A stretch of 64,000 nucleotides of DNA from JACVRW01 sp963728495. Its GTDB lineage: Bacteria > Actinomycetota > Thermoleophilia > Solirubrobacterales > Thermoleophilaceae. This document shows positions 9,186 through 16,995 of the stretch, piece after piece. The translations under genes were made by a program, and so were the position numbers. Every line of letters starts with the position of its first letter. The first letter of the stretch is position 1. Where the stretch lies: positions 1 through 64,000 of the forward strand of contig CAVSKI010000006.1 in assembly GCA_963728495.1 (NCBI GenBank). Direction: 5' to 3'. The notes beneath the pieces were generated by a model, which made no database searches, was not told where the DNA came from, and worked only from the letters and a program-made list of their open reading frames with translations.

Positions 9186-9434
9186 TCAGCTGGCCTTCAG
9201 CGGCGCGGACGTGAAGGCCACGCTGAAAGCACGACACGCCAGCGGCCACAACAGGTCGCGCCGGCGCAGCACGAGCATCGCGGCGGCCAGGAAGACGAGG
9301 CCGAACCACAGCGCGGTCAGTCCCATCGAGACTGTGGCGTTGTCGGAGATGCGGCCGAGCAGAATCAGACCCGCCGCGAGGGCCACCACAACGGCCACGA
9401 AGGCGGACAGCCGGTATGACTTGCTTGCGGTCAT
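9186..9434 (-). CDS. Small hypothetical membrane protein
   Basis: This 82-aa protein has two to three hydrophobic helices (residues about 8-27, 33-56 and a shorter one) separated by an Arg-rich loop. I do not recognise a family. It lies 34 nt upstream of the DUF4235 gene on the same strand, so the two may be cotranscribed. Codon use resembles its neighbours. The opposite-strand gene at 9461 begins 27 nt from its start. Confidence 0.55.
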   Translation of the reverse strand: MTASKSYRLSAFVAVVVALAAGLILLGRISDNATVSMGLTALWFGLVFLAAAMLVLRRRDLLWPLACRAFSVAFTSAPLKAS

Positions 9435-9460
9435 GACTCTCTGTCGAGCGTACGTGGAAG

Positions 9461-10156
9461 GTGTTTCGAATCGCTGAACTGTCCGCGACGATCGCCGCCC
9501 TCGGGGACCGGGATCTCGAGTACGTCACACATCGCGAGATCGATGCGGCCATGCGTCTCGTGCCCGACGGGATCGATCTGCGCTGGGTGGCCACCGACAG
9601 CCGCGAGGCGCGTCGAATCGACAGCTTCGACGGTCTCTGGGCGTTGCCGGGCACGCCCTACCGCGACGACGACGCCGTTTACACCGCCATTCGCTTCGCC
9701 CGCGAGCAGGGCATGCCCGTGCTCGGCACCTGTGGGGGATTTCAGTACATGGCGGTCGAGTTCGCTCGCAACGCGGCCGGCATAGGGACCGCAGCACATG
9801 CCGAGACCGATCCGGACGGCGAAGCCATCGTCGTCGCTGCGCTGTCGTGCAGCCTCGTCGGGGAGGAGCGGACCGTGACCGCGGTGCCGGGCACAAGGCT
9901 GGCCGCGATGTGCGGGACGGAGCCGTTCACGGGATTCCATTGGTGCTCGTACGGGCTGGCCGGTGGAGTGGCCGAGCGGCTCTCCGCGGCCGGGCTGGTG
10001 ATGAATTCCTCGGCTCAGGACGCAGGCGTCGAGGGCTTCGAGCTGCCGGACCACCCGTTCTACCTGGCCACCCTGTTTCAGCCGCAAATGGGGAGCACCG
10101 AGCGCGGTCAACTGCATCCGCTCATCGCCGGGCTCTGTCAGCATGCGAGTGAATAA
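9461..10156 (+). CDS. CTP synthase C-terminal-region-related protein (degenerate class I glutamine amidotransferase)
   Basis: This 231-aa protein has the class I GATase fold and resembles the CTP synthase glutaminase domain. VLGTCGGFQYM places C91 at the nucleophile elbow. The position of the canonical FHPE triad reads F206-Q-P-Q209, so both the catalytic His and Glu are Gln. This agrees with a known family annotated as CTP synthase C-terminal region-related (seleno)protein, here with Cys rather than Sec. Glutamine hydrolysis is therefore doubtful. The start is a GTG, with GGAAG too close to serve as a good Shine-Dalgarno, so the exact start is uncertain. It stands alone, 17 nt before tRNA-Leu. 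Confidence 0.8.
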   Translation: MFRIAELSATIAALGDRDLEYVTHREIDAAMRLVPDGIDLRWVATDSREARRIDSFDGLWALPGTPYRDDDAVYTAIRFAREQGMPVLGTCGGFQYMAVEFARNAAGIGTAAHAETDPDGEAIVVAALSCSLVGEERTVTAVPGTRLAAMCGTEPFTGFHWCSYGLAGGVAERLSAAGLVMNSSAQDAGVEGFELPDHPFYLATLFQPQMGSTERGQLHPLIAGLCQHASE

Positions 10157-10173
10157 CCTCGCAGCGCCCTACA

Positions 10174-10258
10174 GCCCGGGTAGGCGAACTGGTACAGCCC
10201 GCGCCCTTAAAAGGCGCCGCTCCTCGGAGCATTGTGGGTTCGAATCCCACCCCGGGCA
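10174..10258 (+). tRNA. tRNA-Leu (anticodon TAA)
   Basis: An 85-nt type II tRNA with acceptor GCCCGGG/CCCGGGC, anticodon stem GCGCC/GGCGC around loop CTTAAAA (anticodon TAA), a long variable arm (CTCCTCGGAG) and T-arm GTGGG-TTCGAAT-CCCAC. Discriminator is A and CCA is not encoded. It decodes UUA, a rare codon in this GC-rich genome. Confidence 0.95.
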
Positions 10259-10266
10259 TGAACGTG

Positions 10267-10298
10267 CGTAGCGCAACTTTGGCGCTGCTACGGTTTTC
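10267..10298 (+). terminator. Terminator after tRNA-Leu
   Basis: An imperfect hairpin (CGTAGCGC and GCGCTGCTACG) is followed by GTTTTC, located 8 nt past the tRNA 3' end. It fits a Rho-independent terminator. Confidence 0.7.
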
Positions 10299-10331
10299 TC
10301 GCACCGGGTACCCACTCCCACCGGACCGGTC

Positions 10332-11804
10332 TTGGAGGCATCAGCACTTCAACATTCGGCGCGGCTTCCCGCGCTGGCAGGGCGTTCGCCCCTGCTGAGG
10401 CTGCAGAGCGACGAGCGACTCGTCGCTCTGACCCGACGCGGCCAACACGGCGCGTTCGAGGCTCTCGTCCAGCGCTACCAGCCGCGGCTGCTGGCCTTCT
10501 GCCGTCACATGCTCGGCTCCCAGGAGGACGCCGAGGACGTGCTGCAGGAGGTGTTCGCCGCCTCGTTCAATGCGATGTGCGCCGACGACCGGCCCATCAA
10601 CGCGCGGCCGTGGCTCTACCGGATCGCCCGCAACCGCTGCCTCAACCATTTGCGCCGTCCTCGCGCGGCCGGGCAGGACTCGATGGACATCTTCGAGCGC
10701 GACGGCGGCATCACCACCGCGGACACGGTGCACCGACGCGAGGAGTTCCGCCACATCGTGGCCGACGTCGGCGAGCTCCCCGAGACTCAGCGCACGGCGC
10801 TTCTGCTGCGCGAGATCGACGCGCTCTCCTACGACCAGATCGCCGAGGCGATGGACACCACGATCCCGAGCGTCAAATCGCTCCTCGTGCGCGCGCGCGT
10901 GGCTCTCGCCGAGGCTTCCGAGGCACGCCTGCTCACCTGCGAGGAGGTGCGTTTCGAGTTGGGCCAGGTGGCCGAGGGCTTCGTCAAGAGCTCCGCACCG
11001 GTGCGCCGCCACCTGAAGACGTGTGAGCGCTGCCGCAGCTTCAAGGGTGAGCTGCGGAAGACCGGCCGAGCCCTGGCGGCGGTCTACCCGATCGGACCAT
11101 TGCTCTTCTTCAAGAAGCTTTGGGTGTTCAAGCTTGGCGCGGGTGGCGCCGCGGGCGCGGCGGCAGGATCGGGAGGCGGCGCGGCCACGGGTGCGGGCGT
11201 GGCGGGGGCCACGGCAGCCGCGGCCGGAGGCATCACGGCCGGCGGCGCCGTCTCGGCCGGCATCTCGACGATTGCCTCGAAGGCGGCGGCGGGAATGGCC
11301 GCCGCCGTGATCGTCACCGCGGGCGCCGTTGAGGTCAAGCACGCGACGCAGCCCACGGTTGCGTCGACGGCGCAGGTCGCAGTGGCTCCGCAGGTCGCTC
11401 CCCTGACGCCGCCTGCGCAACGCCAGGAGCCCGCGACCCCGGTCAAGCCGAAGAAGAAGCAGGAGCCGGTGAAGGCCGCCAAGGTCGAATCGGCGCCGCC
11501 TCCCACGCCGGTGGCCGTACCCGCGCCGCCGGCCGAGCCGGTCGCGGCACCCGTCCCAGCACCGGCGCCCGCGCCCGAGCCGGCCCCTGCTCCCGTGCAG
11601 GAGGACGGCTCCACCGTCACGCTGCCGCCGCGTGAGGATGAGCAGCCCGTGATCGCCCCGCCTGCCGGGGAGCCGAGCGAGCCGACGCTACCGCCCGGCG
11701 AGGGCGTGACCCCCGCCGAACCGTCTCTGCCCGCGCCGCCGGCCGGCGAGCCGGGCACGGGCACCGGCTCGGGCGCGCCGCCGCCCCCTCCGCCCGCGCC
11801 GTAG
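10332..11804 (+). CDS. ECF sigma factor fused to a zinc anti-sigma motif, membrane segment and Pro-rich tail
   Basis: This 490-aa protein starts with sigma-70 region 2 (about 40-110, QEDAEDVLQEVF) and region 4 (about 148-195, ETQRTALLLREID and the SYDQIAEAM recognition helix). Next comes a ZAS-like zinc motif with C203, H227, C231 and C234 (HLKTCERC), as in zinc anti-sigma factors. An Ala/Gly-rich stretch holds a probable membrane helix near 312-335 and ends in about 150 residues rich in Pro, Ala and Val that would lie outside the membrane. Sigma and anti-sigma modules on one chain suggest an autoinhibited, membrane-tethered regulator. No separate anti-sigma gene is adjacent. The TTG start is tentative, but the sigma region needs an upstream start. 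Confidence 0.82.
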   Translation: MEASALQHSARLPALAGRSPLLRLQSDERLVALTRRGQHGAFEALVQRYQPRLLAFCRHMLGSQEDAEDVLQEVFAASFNAMCADDRPINARPWLYRIARNRCLNHLRRPRAAGQDSMDIFERDGGITTADTVHRREEFRHIVADVGELPETQRTALLLREIDALSYDQIAEAMDTTIPSVKSLLVRARVALAEASEARLLTCEEVRFELGQVAEGFVKSSAPVRRHLKTCERCRSFKGELRKTGRALAAVYPIGPLLFFKKLWVFKLGAGGAAGAAAGSGGGAATGAGVAGATAAAAGGITAGGAVSAGISTIASKAAAGMAAAVIVTAGAVEVKHATQPTVASTAQVAVAPQVAPLTPPAQRQEPATPVKPKKKQEPVKAAKVESAPPPTPVAVPAPPAEPVAAPVPAPAPAPEPAPAPVQEDGSTVTLPPREDEQPVIAPPAGEPSEPTLPPGEGVTPAEPSLPAPPAGEPGTGTGSGAPPPPPPAP

Positions 11805-11820
11805 CCTCTCCGGCGCGACC

Positions 11821-12154
11821 ATGACGATCGACTTCGACGACTTCATGAAGGTCGACATCCGCGTTGGGCGGATCACGCGAGTGGAGGATTTCCCCGAGGC
11901 GCGCAAGCCCGCATGGAAGCTCTTCCTCGACTTCGGAGAGGAAATCGGCGAGAAGCGCTCCTCGGCGCAGATCACCAACTACTCCCGCGAGGAGCTCGAG
12001 GGCAGCCTCGTGGTGGCCGTGGTGAACTTCCCGCCCCGCCAGATCGGCCCGATCCGGTCCGAGGTACTGGTTCTCGGCGTGCCCGACGAAGAAGGCCACG
12101 TGATCCTCTTGCGGCCCACGCGCCGACGTGCCGCTCGGCGGGCGCATGTTCTGA
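11821..12154 (+). CDS. csaA: CsaA-like tRNA-binding-domain protein, frameshifted near its C-terminus
   Basis: An EMAP/OB-fold tRNA-binding domain like CsaA (about 110 aa, an export-related chaperone in Bacillus). Motifs are DFMKVDIRVGRI, the ...QITNYSREELEG segment and SEVLVLGVPDEEGHVILLRP. The conserved family ending (DVPLGGRMF then stop) is present, but in the +1 frame from 12125 to 12154. The reading frame itself runs on to 12300 with an Arg-rich nonsense tail. Removing one C near 12121-12124 restores a 110-aa protein. It is 16 nt after the sigma-factor gene. The frameshift may be an assembly indel or real. Confidence 0.85.
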
Positions 12155-12274
12155 GCGCCGCGGGGCGCCGGTCGCCTGAGCGCGAAAACCGAGCATGCCA
12201 AGGACGCAGGGAGCGGACAGGGCGCGCAGCCCGTCCGCGACCGAGGACACAGGCAGGCGATGGTTTGCAGCGAC

Positions 12275-13192
12275 TCAGGCGACCGGCGCCAGGCCGATGA
12301 CCTTGAGCCGCCGCTCCAGCGCTCTCATCGCGAAGGCGCGGGTCTCGTCCATGGATGCACCGAAGATCTCCGTCTCGCCTTCCACGTACCACTTGGGCTG
12401 GAGCACGGCGTCGGCGATCGGCGCGACCTCGGCCATGGTGCGCGTTATCGCATCGCCGTAGCTCGAGTCCTCGGCAGCCATCTCGCGCAGGAAGCGCGCG
12501 CCGAAGGCCACGTGGCGGTGCTCGTCCCGGGCGATCTTGTTGAAACCCTCGACGAAGCCGGGCAGCGTGCCGACCTCCTCGTTGTACTGGAGGATGAAGT
12601 GCTGCCCGGTAAGGGCCAGCATTCCCTCGATGACCATGTGGTAGAGGGTGACCGCCTCGACCAGCGCCTCGAGGTCCTCGGGATGTCGGGCCAGCCGGTC
12701 GACCCGGCTCTTGAGCATCTCGTCGAAGAGCTGGTTGAACTCCGGGTTGACGTGCTCGCTCGTCTCCGCGAGCCGCCCCTGGAGGGTGTTCGCCTCGAGT
12801 ATCCCGACCTCGTCGTAGAAGCGGTTGAAGAAGCGAACGTGGCGCGCCTCGTCGGCGATCTGCGTGCACAGGAAGATCCGCATCTCCTCCGTGGGCGCGG
12901 CGCGCATCATCGGCCCCAGCTCCTCGGCCACCTTCTGCTCGCCGATGAAGAACGACGACAGGCCGTACATGCGCTGGAGGCGCTCCTCGCGCGGGATGCG
13001 CTCGTGCCAGTCGATGCGGTCCTGGGTGAAGTCGATGTCCTGGGTGGCCCACTGCTGGCGTTCCCAGAGGAGGTAGAGCTGCTCGTAGCTGAGCAGGTGG
13101 ACCTCGCCGCGGTCGGCGGATTCGAGGACGCCCGGGTCGCTCGTGGCCTGAAAGTCCGCCCGCTCGGTGCGCTGGGTTGCGCTCTCGCCCAC
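12275..13192 (-). CDS. R2-like ligand-binding oxidase (R2lox)
   Basis: This 305-aa ferritin-like four-helix protein of the ribonucleotide-reductase R2 superfamily has the six metal ligands E85, E115, H118, E189, E224 and H227. R2lox-specific residues are also present: V88 three positions after the first Glu (EQKV) and Y184 five before E189 (YHMVIE). In Mycobacterium tuberculosis Rv0233 these residues form a Val-Tyr ether cross-link by a Mn/Fe cofactor. No nrdE/nrdA lies nearby, so a nucleotide-reductase role is unlikely. The GTG start has TACATT ending 6 nt upstream and no Shine-Dalgarno. The native substrate of R2lox proteins is unknown. Confidence 0.88.
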   Translation of the reverse strand: MGESATQRTERADFQATSDPGVLESADRGEVHLLSYEQLYLLWERQQWATQDIDFTQDRIDWHERIPREERLQRMYGLSSFFIGEQKVAEELGPMMRAAPTEEMRIFLCTQIADEARHVRFFNRFYDEVGILEANTLQGRLAETSEHVNPEFNQLFDEMLKSRVDRLARHPEDLEALVEAVTLYHMVIEGMLALTGQHFILQYNEEVGTLPGFVEGFNKIARDEHRHVAFGARFLREMAAEDSSYGDAITRTMAEVAPIADAVLQPKWYVEGETEIFGASMDETRAFAMRALERRLKVIGLAPVA

Positions 13193-13245
13193 GAGGTCAA
13201 TGTACCGAACGGCTGGTTGACCAGCCAGTCGGCCTCGGTAAGGCG

Positions 13246-13803
13246 TTAGGGGCCGGGCTCCGCGGTGGCCTCGATGCGCACCCTGGACCCCGCCCCGATG
13301 GGCGTTCCCACCACCGCCTTGCCCGGGCGCAGCCCGTCGATCGTGGTCGAGACCGACGCCAGCCCTCCGCTGACGCGGATTGTTTCGCCCCCGAACCGCA
13401 GGCCGTACTCGCGCCCGTCGCCGGAACGCAGCTCGACTCGGATCGAGATGAACGGCGGGACCCGGACCACGCGCGGGGTGATCCGTCCGCCCTCGCCGGT
13501 GAGCAGCGCCAGCGAGCGCGCCGGCTCTTCGTCCCCGGCGCCTCCGGGCACGTCTTCGGGCGGCGTTTCGGGCGCCGGCTCGGAGGTTTCCGTGGGCTCG
13601 GGCTCCGCCTGGGTCTCCTGCTGCTGGGGCTCGTCGTCGGTAACGGTCGGTGCCGGTGGAGACTGCTCGGTCTGCGTCTCCTTGGCTGTCGTGGCGCGCT
13701 CCTCCTCGTCGTCACCGCCACACGCGCACATCGCCACCACGAGGCCGACGGCCAGAACGCCGGCGAACCGGCGCTTCAGTGATTTGCGAGGGATGCCGAT
13801 CAA
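13246..13803 (-). CDS. Putative lipoprotein with acidic Pro/Glu/Thr linker
   Basis: About 185 aa from a tentative TTG at 13803. The N-terminus has basic residues (RKSLKRR), a hydrophobic stretch and a lipobox-like VVAMCAC, followed by a low-complexity E/T/P/Q linker of about 70 residues. The compact C-terminal domain (about 100 aa, beta-rich, with LRPGKAVVGTPIGAG) is one I do not recognise. It is probably exported and lipid-anchored. The frame stays open to 13962 but overlaps the opposite-strand small gene, so the true start is uncertain. It is separated from R2lox by 53 nt on the same strand. Confidence 0.65.
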   Translation of the reverse strand: MIGIPRKSLKRRFAGVLAVGLVVAMCACGGDDEEERATTAKETQTEQSPPAPTVTDDEPQQQETQAEPEPTETSEPAPETPPEDVPGGAGDEEPARSLALLTGEGGRITPRVVRVPPFISIRVELRSGDGREYGLRFGGETIRVSGGLASVSTTIDGLRPGKAVVGTPIGAGSRVRIEATAEPGP

Positions 13804-13821
13804 ACCTATGGTGGAGTTGCC

Positions 13822-14016
13822 ATGCGGGAGCGTTGGACAAACGGTAGTCGCCTGATCCGTTACGACGCGGAGAAGAGGCGGCTGTGGGTGCTCGGCCAGC
13901 GTGTGCACCACGGTACGACGGGCATCATGCTCGCCGCCCTCGGCGCCGCTCTCGTGGCCCACGACTGGAAGGACCGCCCGGTCTGGTTCCAGCGCGGGGC
14001 GCAGCAGCAGCCTTAG
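13822..14016 (+). CDS. Small hypothetical membrane protein
   Basis: This 64-aa protein has a charged N-terminus, the segment LWVLGQRVHHGTTG and one hydrophobic helix (IMLAALGAALVAHDW) before a short polar tail. The RRVHHG-like motif followed by one helix looks like a small conserved actinobacterial membrane protein, but I cannot name a family. TATGGT ends 9 nt before the ATG, a leaderless-type start. It sits between the divergent lipoprotein and the convergent UPF0173 gene, whose stop is 4 nt away. Confidence 0.55.
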   Translation: MRERWTNGSRLIRYDAEKRRLWVLGQRVHHGTTGIMLAALGAALVAHDWKDRPVWFQRGAQQQP

Positions 14017-14020
14017 CGCC

Positions 14021-14701
14021 TCAAGGGCTGAAGGTCCCGCCGGGCTCCAGGATCTCCACCCTCGACGACGTCAGCGCCTCGACATCGACCTTGAACGCCT
14101 CGGCGTCGGTCTCGATCAACGGAAAGGTGTCGTAGTGGCACGGGATGATCGTGGCCGCTTCGATCAGCTCGGCCGCGTGCACGGCGTCGATGCGGTCCAT
14201 TGTGTAGTGGCCGCCGATGGGCATGAGCGCCACGTCGATGGGATCGCCGCGGCCTGCCACCAGCTTCAGATCCGAGAACAGCGCCGTGTCGCCCAGGTGG
14301 TAGACGGTCTTGCCGCCGATGTTGATCAGCAGACCGGCGGGGACGTTGACCTGGCCCTTCGGGGTGGTGGAGGTGTGCCAGGCCGGGGTCAGCTTCACCC
14401 AACCCCAATCGAAGGTGACCGTTCCGCCGATGTTGGGGTCGGCCACGTTCTCCACGCCGGCCTGGGTCAACTCGTCGGCGACCTCCGTGATCGCGACCAC
14501 CTGGGCGTTTGTGCGCTGGGCGATGGCCTCGATGTCCCCGTAGTGATCGCCGTGCCCGTGGGTCAGGAAGATGTGGGTGGGATCGACCTCGTCTGCGCCG
14601 ATGCCCGCGCTCGGATTGTCGGTGAGAAACGGATCGATGAGGACCCGTGTCTCCCCCTCGGTCAGCTCAAAGCAGGAATGGCCGATAAAGCGGATTTCCA
14701 C
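14021..14701 (-). CDS. UPF0173 metal-dependent hydrolase (metallo-beta-lactamase fold)
   Basis: This 226-aa protein has the metallo-beta-lactamase fold of the UPF0173/YtkL family. The metal motif is THGHGDHYGD near residue 51, with IGHSCFEL at the N-terminus, GDTALFSD, PIGGHYTMD and a final HYDTFP His. Family members are poorly characterised metal-dependent hydrolases. The GTG start has AAGGAG about 8 nt upstream, a good Shine-Dalgarno. It lies 2 nt downstream of the previous gene on the same strand, forming an operon with the rhomboid-like gene. Confidence 0.92.
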   Translation of the reverse strand: MEIRFIGHSCFELTEGETRVLIDPFLTDNPSAGIGADEVDPTHIFLTHGHGDHYGDIEAIAQRTNAQVVAITEVADELTQAGVENVADPNIGGTVTFDWGWVKLTPAWHTSTTPKGQVNVPAGLLINIGGKTVYHLGDTALFSDLKLVAGRGDPIDVALMPIGGHYTMDRIDAVHAAELIEAATIIPCHYDTFPLIETDAEAFKVDVEALTSSRVEILEPGGTFSP

Positions 14702-14703
14702 GG

Positions 14704-15027
14704 TCAGTCTCCTTCGGGTTCGGTGGGGGCGTTGAGTTCACGGGAAAGTTCCCAGCCCACGGCAACCCCAACCATCATGCCCATCCGGGTCTCCTCGGCC
14801 AGCAGCGTGTCGATCCGGGCCTCGCGCTGCGTTGCGTCGGGCTCGGCCGCGGCCTGGCGGACCTGGTTACGGTGGGCCTCACCGAACCAGCCTCCCTCCT
14901 CCAGGGCGTGCGCAAGTACCAGCTGGAGCTGTGGGGCGAGCACGGCCAGGGCCCGTTCGGCGCCGGCAAAGCGCGCCGGGTCAGCGAGCGCTCGGACGGC
15001 GGCCTCGACCTGTTCGTCGGAGATCAC
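14704..15027 (-). CDS. Hypothetical protein translationally coupled to the rhomboid homolog
   Basis: A 107-aa, largely helical soluble protein with no family I recognise (motifs ALADPARFAGAERAL and ETRMGMMVGVAVGWELSREL). The GTG start lies in a GTGA overlap with the rhomboid stop, so the two are probably cotranslated. The longer frame upstream is a shadow of the rhomboid gene. The UPF0173 hydrolase follows directly. Confidence 0.7.
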   Translation of the reverse strand: MISDEQVEAAVRALADPARFAGAERALAVLAPQLQLVLAHALEEGGWFGEAHRNQVRQAAAEPDATQREARIDTLLAEETRMGMMVGVAVGWELSRELNAPTEPEGD

Positions 15028-15803
15028 CGGCGCGTGAACACCGGCAGGATCAGGCCCAGCGCCGTGCCGGCCAGCGCCCCGCCGACGGCAGCGCCGATGT
15101 TGGCCGACTCCTCGGCCACCGAGAGCAGCACCAGCACGCTCGCCACGACGTAGACACCGAGCAGGTCGTTGTCGCGGTCCTGCCCACGGCGCGTGGCCAT
15201 GCGATCGTCCACCAGCCAGGCGCAGAGCAGGCCCAGCGCGGAGCCGTTGGCCCCGAAGGCCAGGAAGGCCTCCGTGCTCTCGAACAGCGGAGGCGTCTCG
15301 GCGAAGGCGACCAGGGCCATCCCCGCCGCGCCGGACAGCACGAACACGGCCACCACCGCCACGGGGCCAAAGCGGCGCTCGACCAGCGTGCCGAAGATGC
15401 CCGTGGCCACCAGGGCCACGAAGGCGTAGCCGAGCTGATCCTGAAAGAGGAAGGGCGAGCTGAAGTAGCGCCACACGTCCTCGGCCACCGGAACCGCGAG
15501 GTAGCCGAGATCGAGGGACGGATCGGCCCGGAACACCAGCGTGGACAGCGCGCACACGACCATCAGAACCAGCGTCGCGTAGGGACGCGAGTCGGGTGCC
15601 ACCCCCGCGATCTCGTCGGCCCGCAGCCGCGGCAGCGTGGGCCGGCGCTTGCGACGCTTGGGCTGCGCCTCGCCATCGGCCTTGCGATCGAGCTTGGGCG
15701 CCCGCTTTCGTACCCGCTGGCCGCAGTACGGGCATTCGGTCACATACGGGCTGACCTCCGACCCGCAGTTCCGGCAGACAACGAACAGGTCCGGCTGGGA
15801 CAC
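15024..15803 (-). CDS. Rhomboid-family membrane protein, predicted inactive, with N-terminal zinc ribbon
   Basis: This 259-aa protein begins with a zinc ribbon (C10-x2-C13...C24-x2-C27), a basic linker, and then about six membrane helices with the rhomboid layout, including the WR motif of loop 1. The catalytic serine motif GASG reads GANG (N186), and the catalytic His in the final AHxGG motif is Ala (A239 in AAVGG). It therefore looks like a pseudoprotease, comparable in principle to iRhoms. The GTG start follows TACCCT by 7 nt (leaderless-type). It heads a probable three-gene operon ending with the UPF0173 hydrolase. Confidence 0.8.
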   Translation of the reverse strand: MSQPDLFVVCRNCGSEVSPYVTECPYCGQRVRKRAPKLDRKADGEAQPKRRKRRPTLPRLRADEIAGVAPDSRPYATLVLMVVCALSTLVFRADPSLDLGYLAVPVAEDVWRYFSSPFLFQDQLGYAFVALVATGIFGTLVERRFGPVAVVAVFVLSGAAGMALVAFAETPPLFESTEAFLAFGANGSALGLLCAWLVDDRMATRRGQDRDNDLLGVYVVASVLVLLSVAEESANIGAAVGGALAGTALGLILPVFTRR

Positions 15804-15831
15804 TGCTCTCAGGGTACCCGTCGGACCACGC

Positions 15832-16956
15832 CTACTCGGCGGGCTCGGACACAGTTGCGTCGACTATCTCGCGCACGACCTCCCGCAGGTCGTGGTTGGT
15901 GTCGTAGACCTTGCGCTGTCGTGAGGCGCCCGTGCCGTTCTCCAGGATGTCCTCCAAGGCCTTGAAGTCCTCGAGCGATCCGAGCTCCTTCGCATGCGGG
16001 TGGAGGCGGTCCATCAACCGGTGCGCCAGATCGACCACGGGCACGCGATCGCGTGCGGGAAGGTCCACCAGCTCGCCGTCGAGCCCGTGGCGCGCAGCGA
16101 TCCACTTGTTCTCGTCGAGCATCTCGTAGGGGTAGCTCGAGAGCTGCTTGCCCGCCTCGTAGTGCTCGGCCAGCTCCTTGACCATCGCCTGGATGAGCGC
16201 GGCGATGCCGAGCGTGTGCTCCACCCGTGTCTGGGAGTCCATCGCGCGGATCTCCACGGTTCCGAAGTTCGGATGCGGGCGCACGTCGTACCACTGGTAG
16301 GTGTAGTCGCGAATGACCTTGGATCCGACCATGAAGTCCATACGCGCCGCCCAGTCCGCGAAGTCGTCATAGCGCGGCGGAATCCCCACGCGCGGGAAGG
16401 CACGGAAGATCGGCGTGCGGGTGGACTCGAGGCCGGTGGCCTGACCGCGCCAGAAGGGCGAGTTCGCCGACAGCGCCAACAGCAGCGGGAGGTGCACGCG
16501 CATGCCGTTGGACACATGGACGGCCTTGTCGGCGTCGTCGAGGCCCACGTGCACATGGATTCCGAAGATGATCTCCTGGCGGGCCACGAACTGCAGGTCG
16601 GCGATCAGGTCGCGGTAGCGCGGCTGAGCGACGACCCGCTGGTCCTCCCACATCGCGAACGGATGGGTGCCCGACGACCCGATGGCAAGGCCCAGCTCGC
16701 CGGCGGCCTGCTGGGCTATCCGGCGCAGGGCGCGCAGCTGCTGACCCGCCTCGCGGGTGTCGCGGCAAGGAGCGGTGGCGATCTCGCAGACCGACTCCAT
16801 CAGCTCGGACTTGACCTCGCCCTCCTTGGAGACGTCCGCCAGCGCATCGAGGAGCCCCTCGATCGAACTGGTCAGGTCGAGGGTCTCCCCGTCGACGATC
16901 ATGAGCTCTTCCTCGACACCGATGGTGTAGGAGGGGCCCGTGAATCGGTGCTCCAC
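15832..16956 (-). CDS. Carboxylate-amine ligase, glutamate-cysteine ligase GCS2/YbdK type
   Basis: This 374-aa protein matches the GCS2/YbdK family, ATP-dependent ligases that join glutamate to an amine such as cysteine. Motifs are YTIGVEEELMIVD at the N-terminus, SELMESVCEIATAPC, the GSSGTHPFAMWEDQ segment, GIHVHVGLDD and a late FGTVEIRAMDSQT. The GTG at 16956 is preferred: TACGAT ends 6 nt upstream, and the N-terminus then matches the family. The longer open frame is antisense to the aldolase-like gene. The divergent gene starts only 39 nt away. Whether the product is gamma-glutamylcysteine is unknown; many actinobacteria use mycothiol. Confidence 0.88.
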   Translation of the reverse strand: MEHRFTGPSYTIGVEEELMIVDGETLDLTSSIEGLLDALADVSKEGEVKSELMESVCEIATAPCRDTREAGQQLRALRRIAQQAAGELGLAIGSSGTHPFAMWEDQRVVAQPRYRDLIADLQFVARQEIIFGIHVHVGLDDADKAVHVSNGMRVHLPLLLALSANSPFWRGQATGLESTRTPIFRAFPRVGIPPRYDDFADWAARMDFMVGSKVIRDYTYQWYDVRPHPNFGTVEIRAMDSQTRVEHTLGIAALIQAMVKELAEHYEAGKQLSSYPYEMLDENKWIAARHGLDGELVDLPARDRVPVVDLAHRLMDRLHPHAKELGSLEDFKALEDILENGTGASRQRKVYDTNHDLREVVREIVDATVSEPAE

Positions 16957-16995
16957 GGGGGGATCGTATCCCGCAGGGTCGGGTATAACCCACCC
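16957..16995. promoter_or_regulatory. Compact divergent promoter region, leaderless on both sides
   Basis: The 39 nt between two start codons hold TATAAC at 16984-16989 for the rightward gene (6 nt before its ATG) and TACGAT (complement of 16963-16968) for the leftward gene (6 nt before its GTG). Neither has a Shine-Dalgarno. Both -10 spacings fit leaderless transcripts. Confidence 0.5.
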
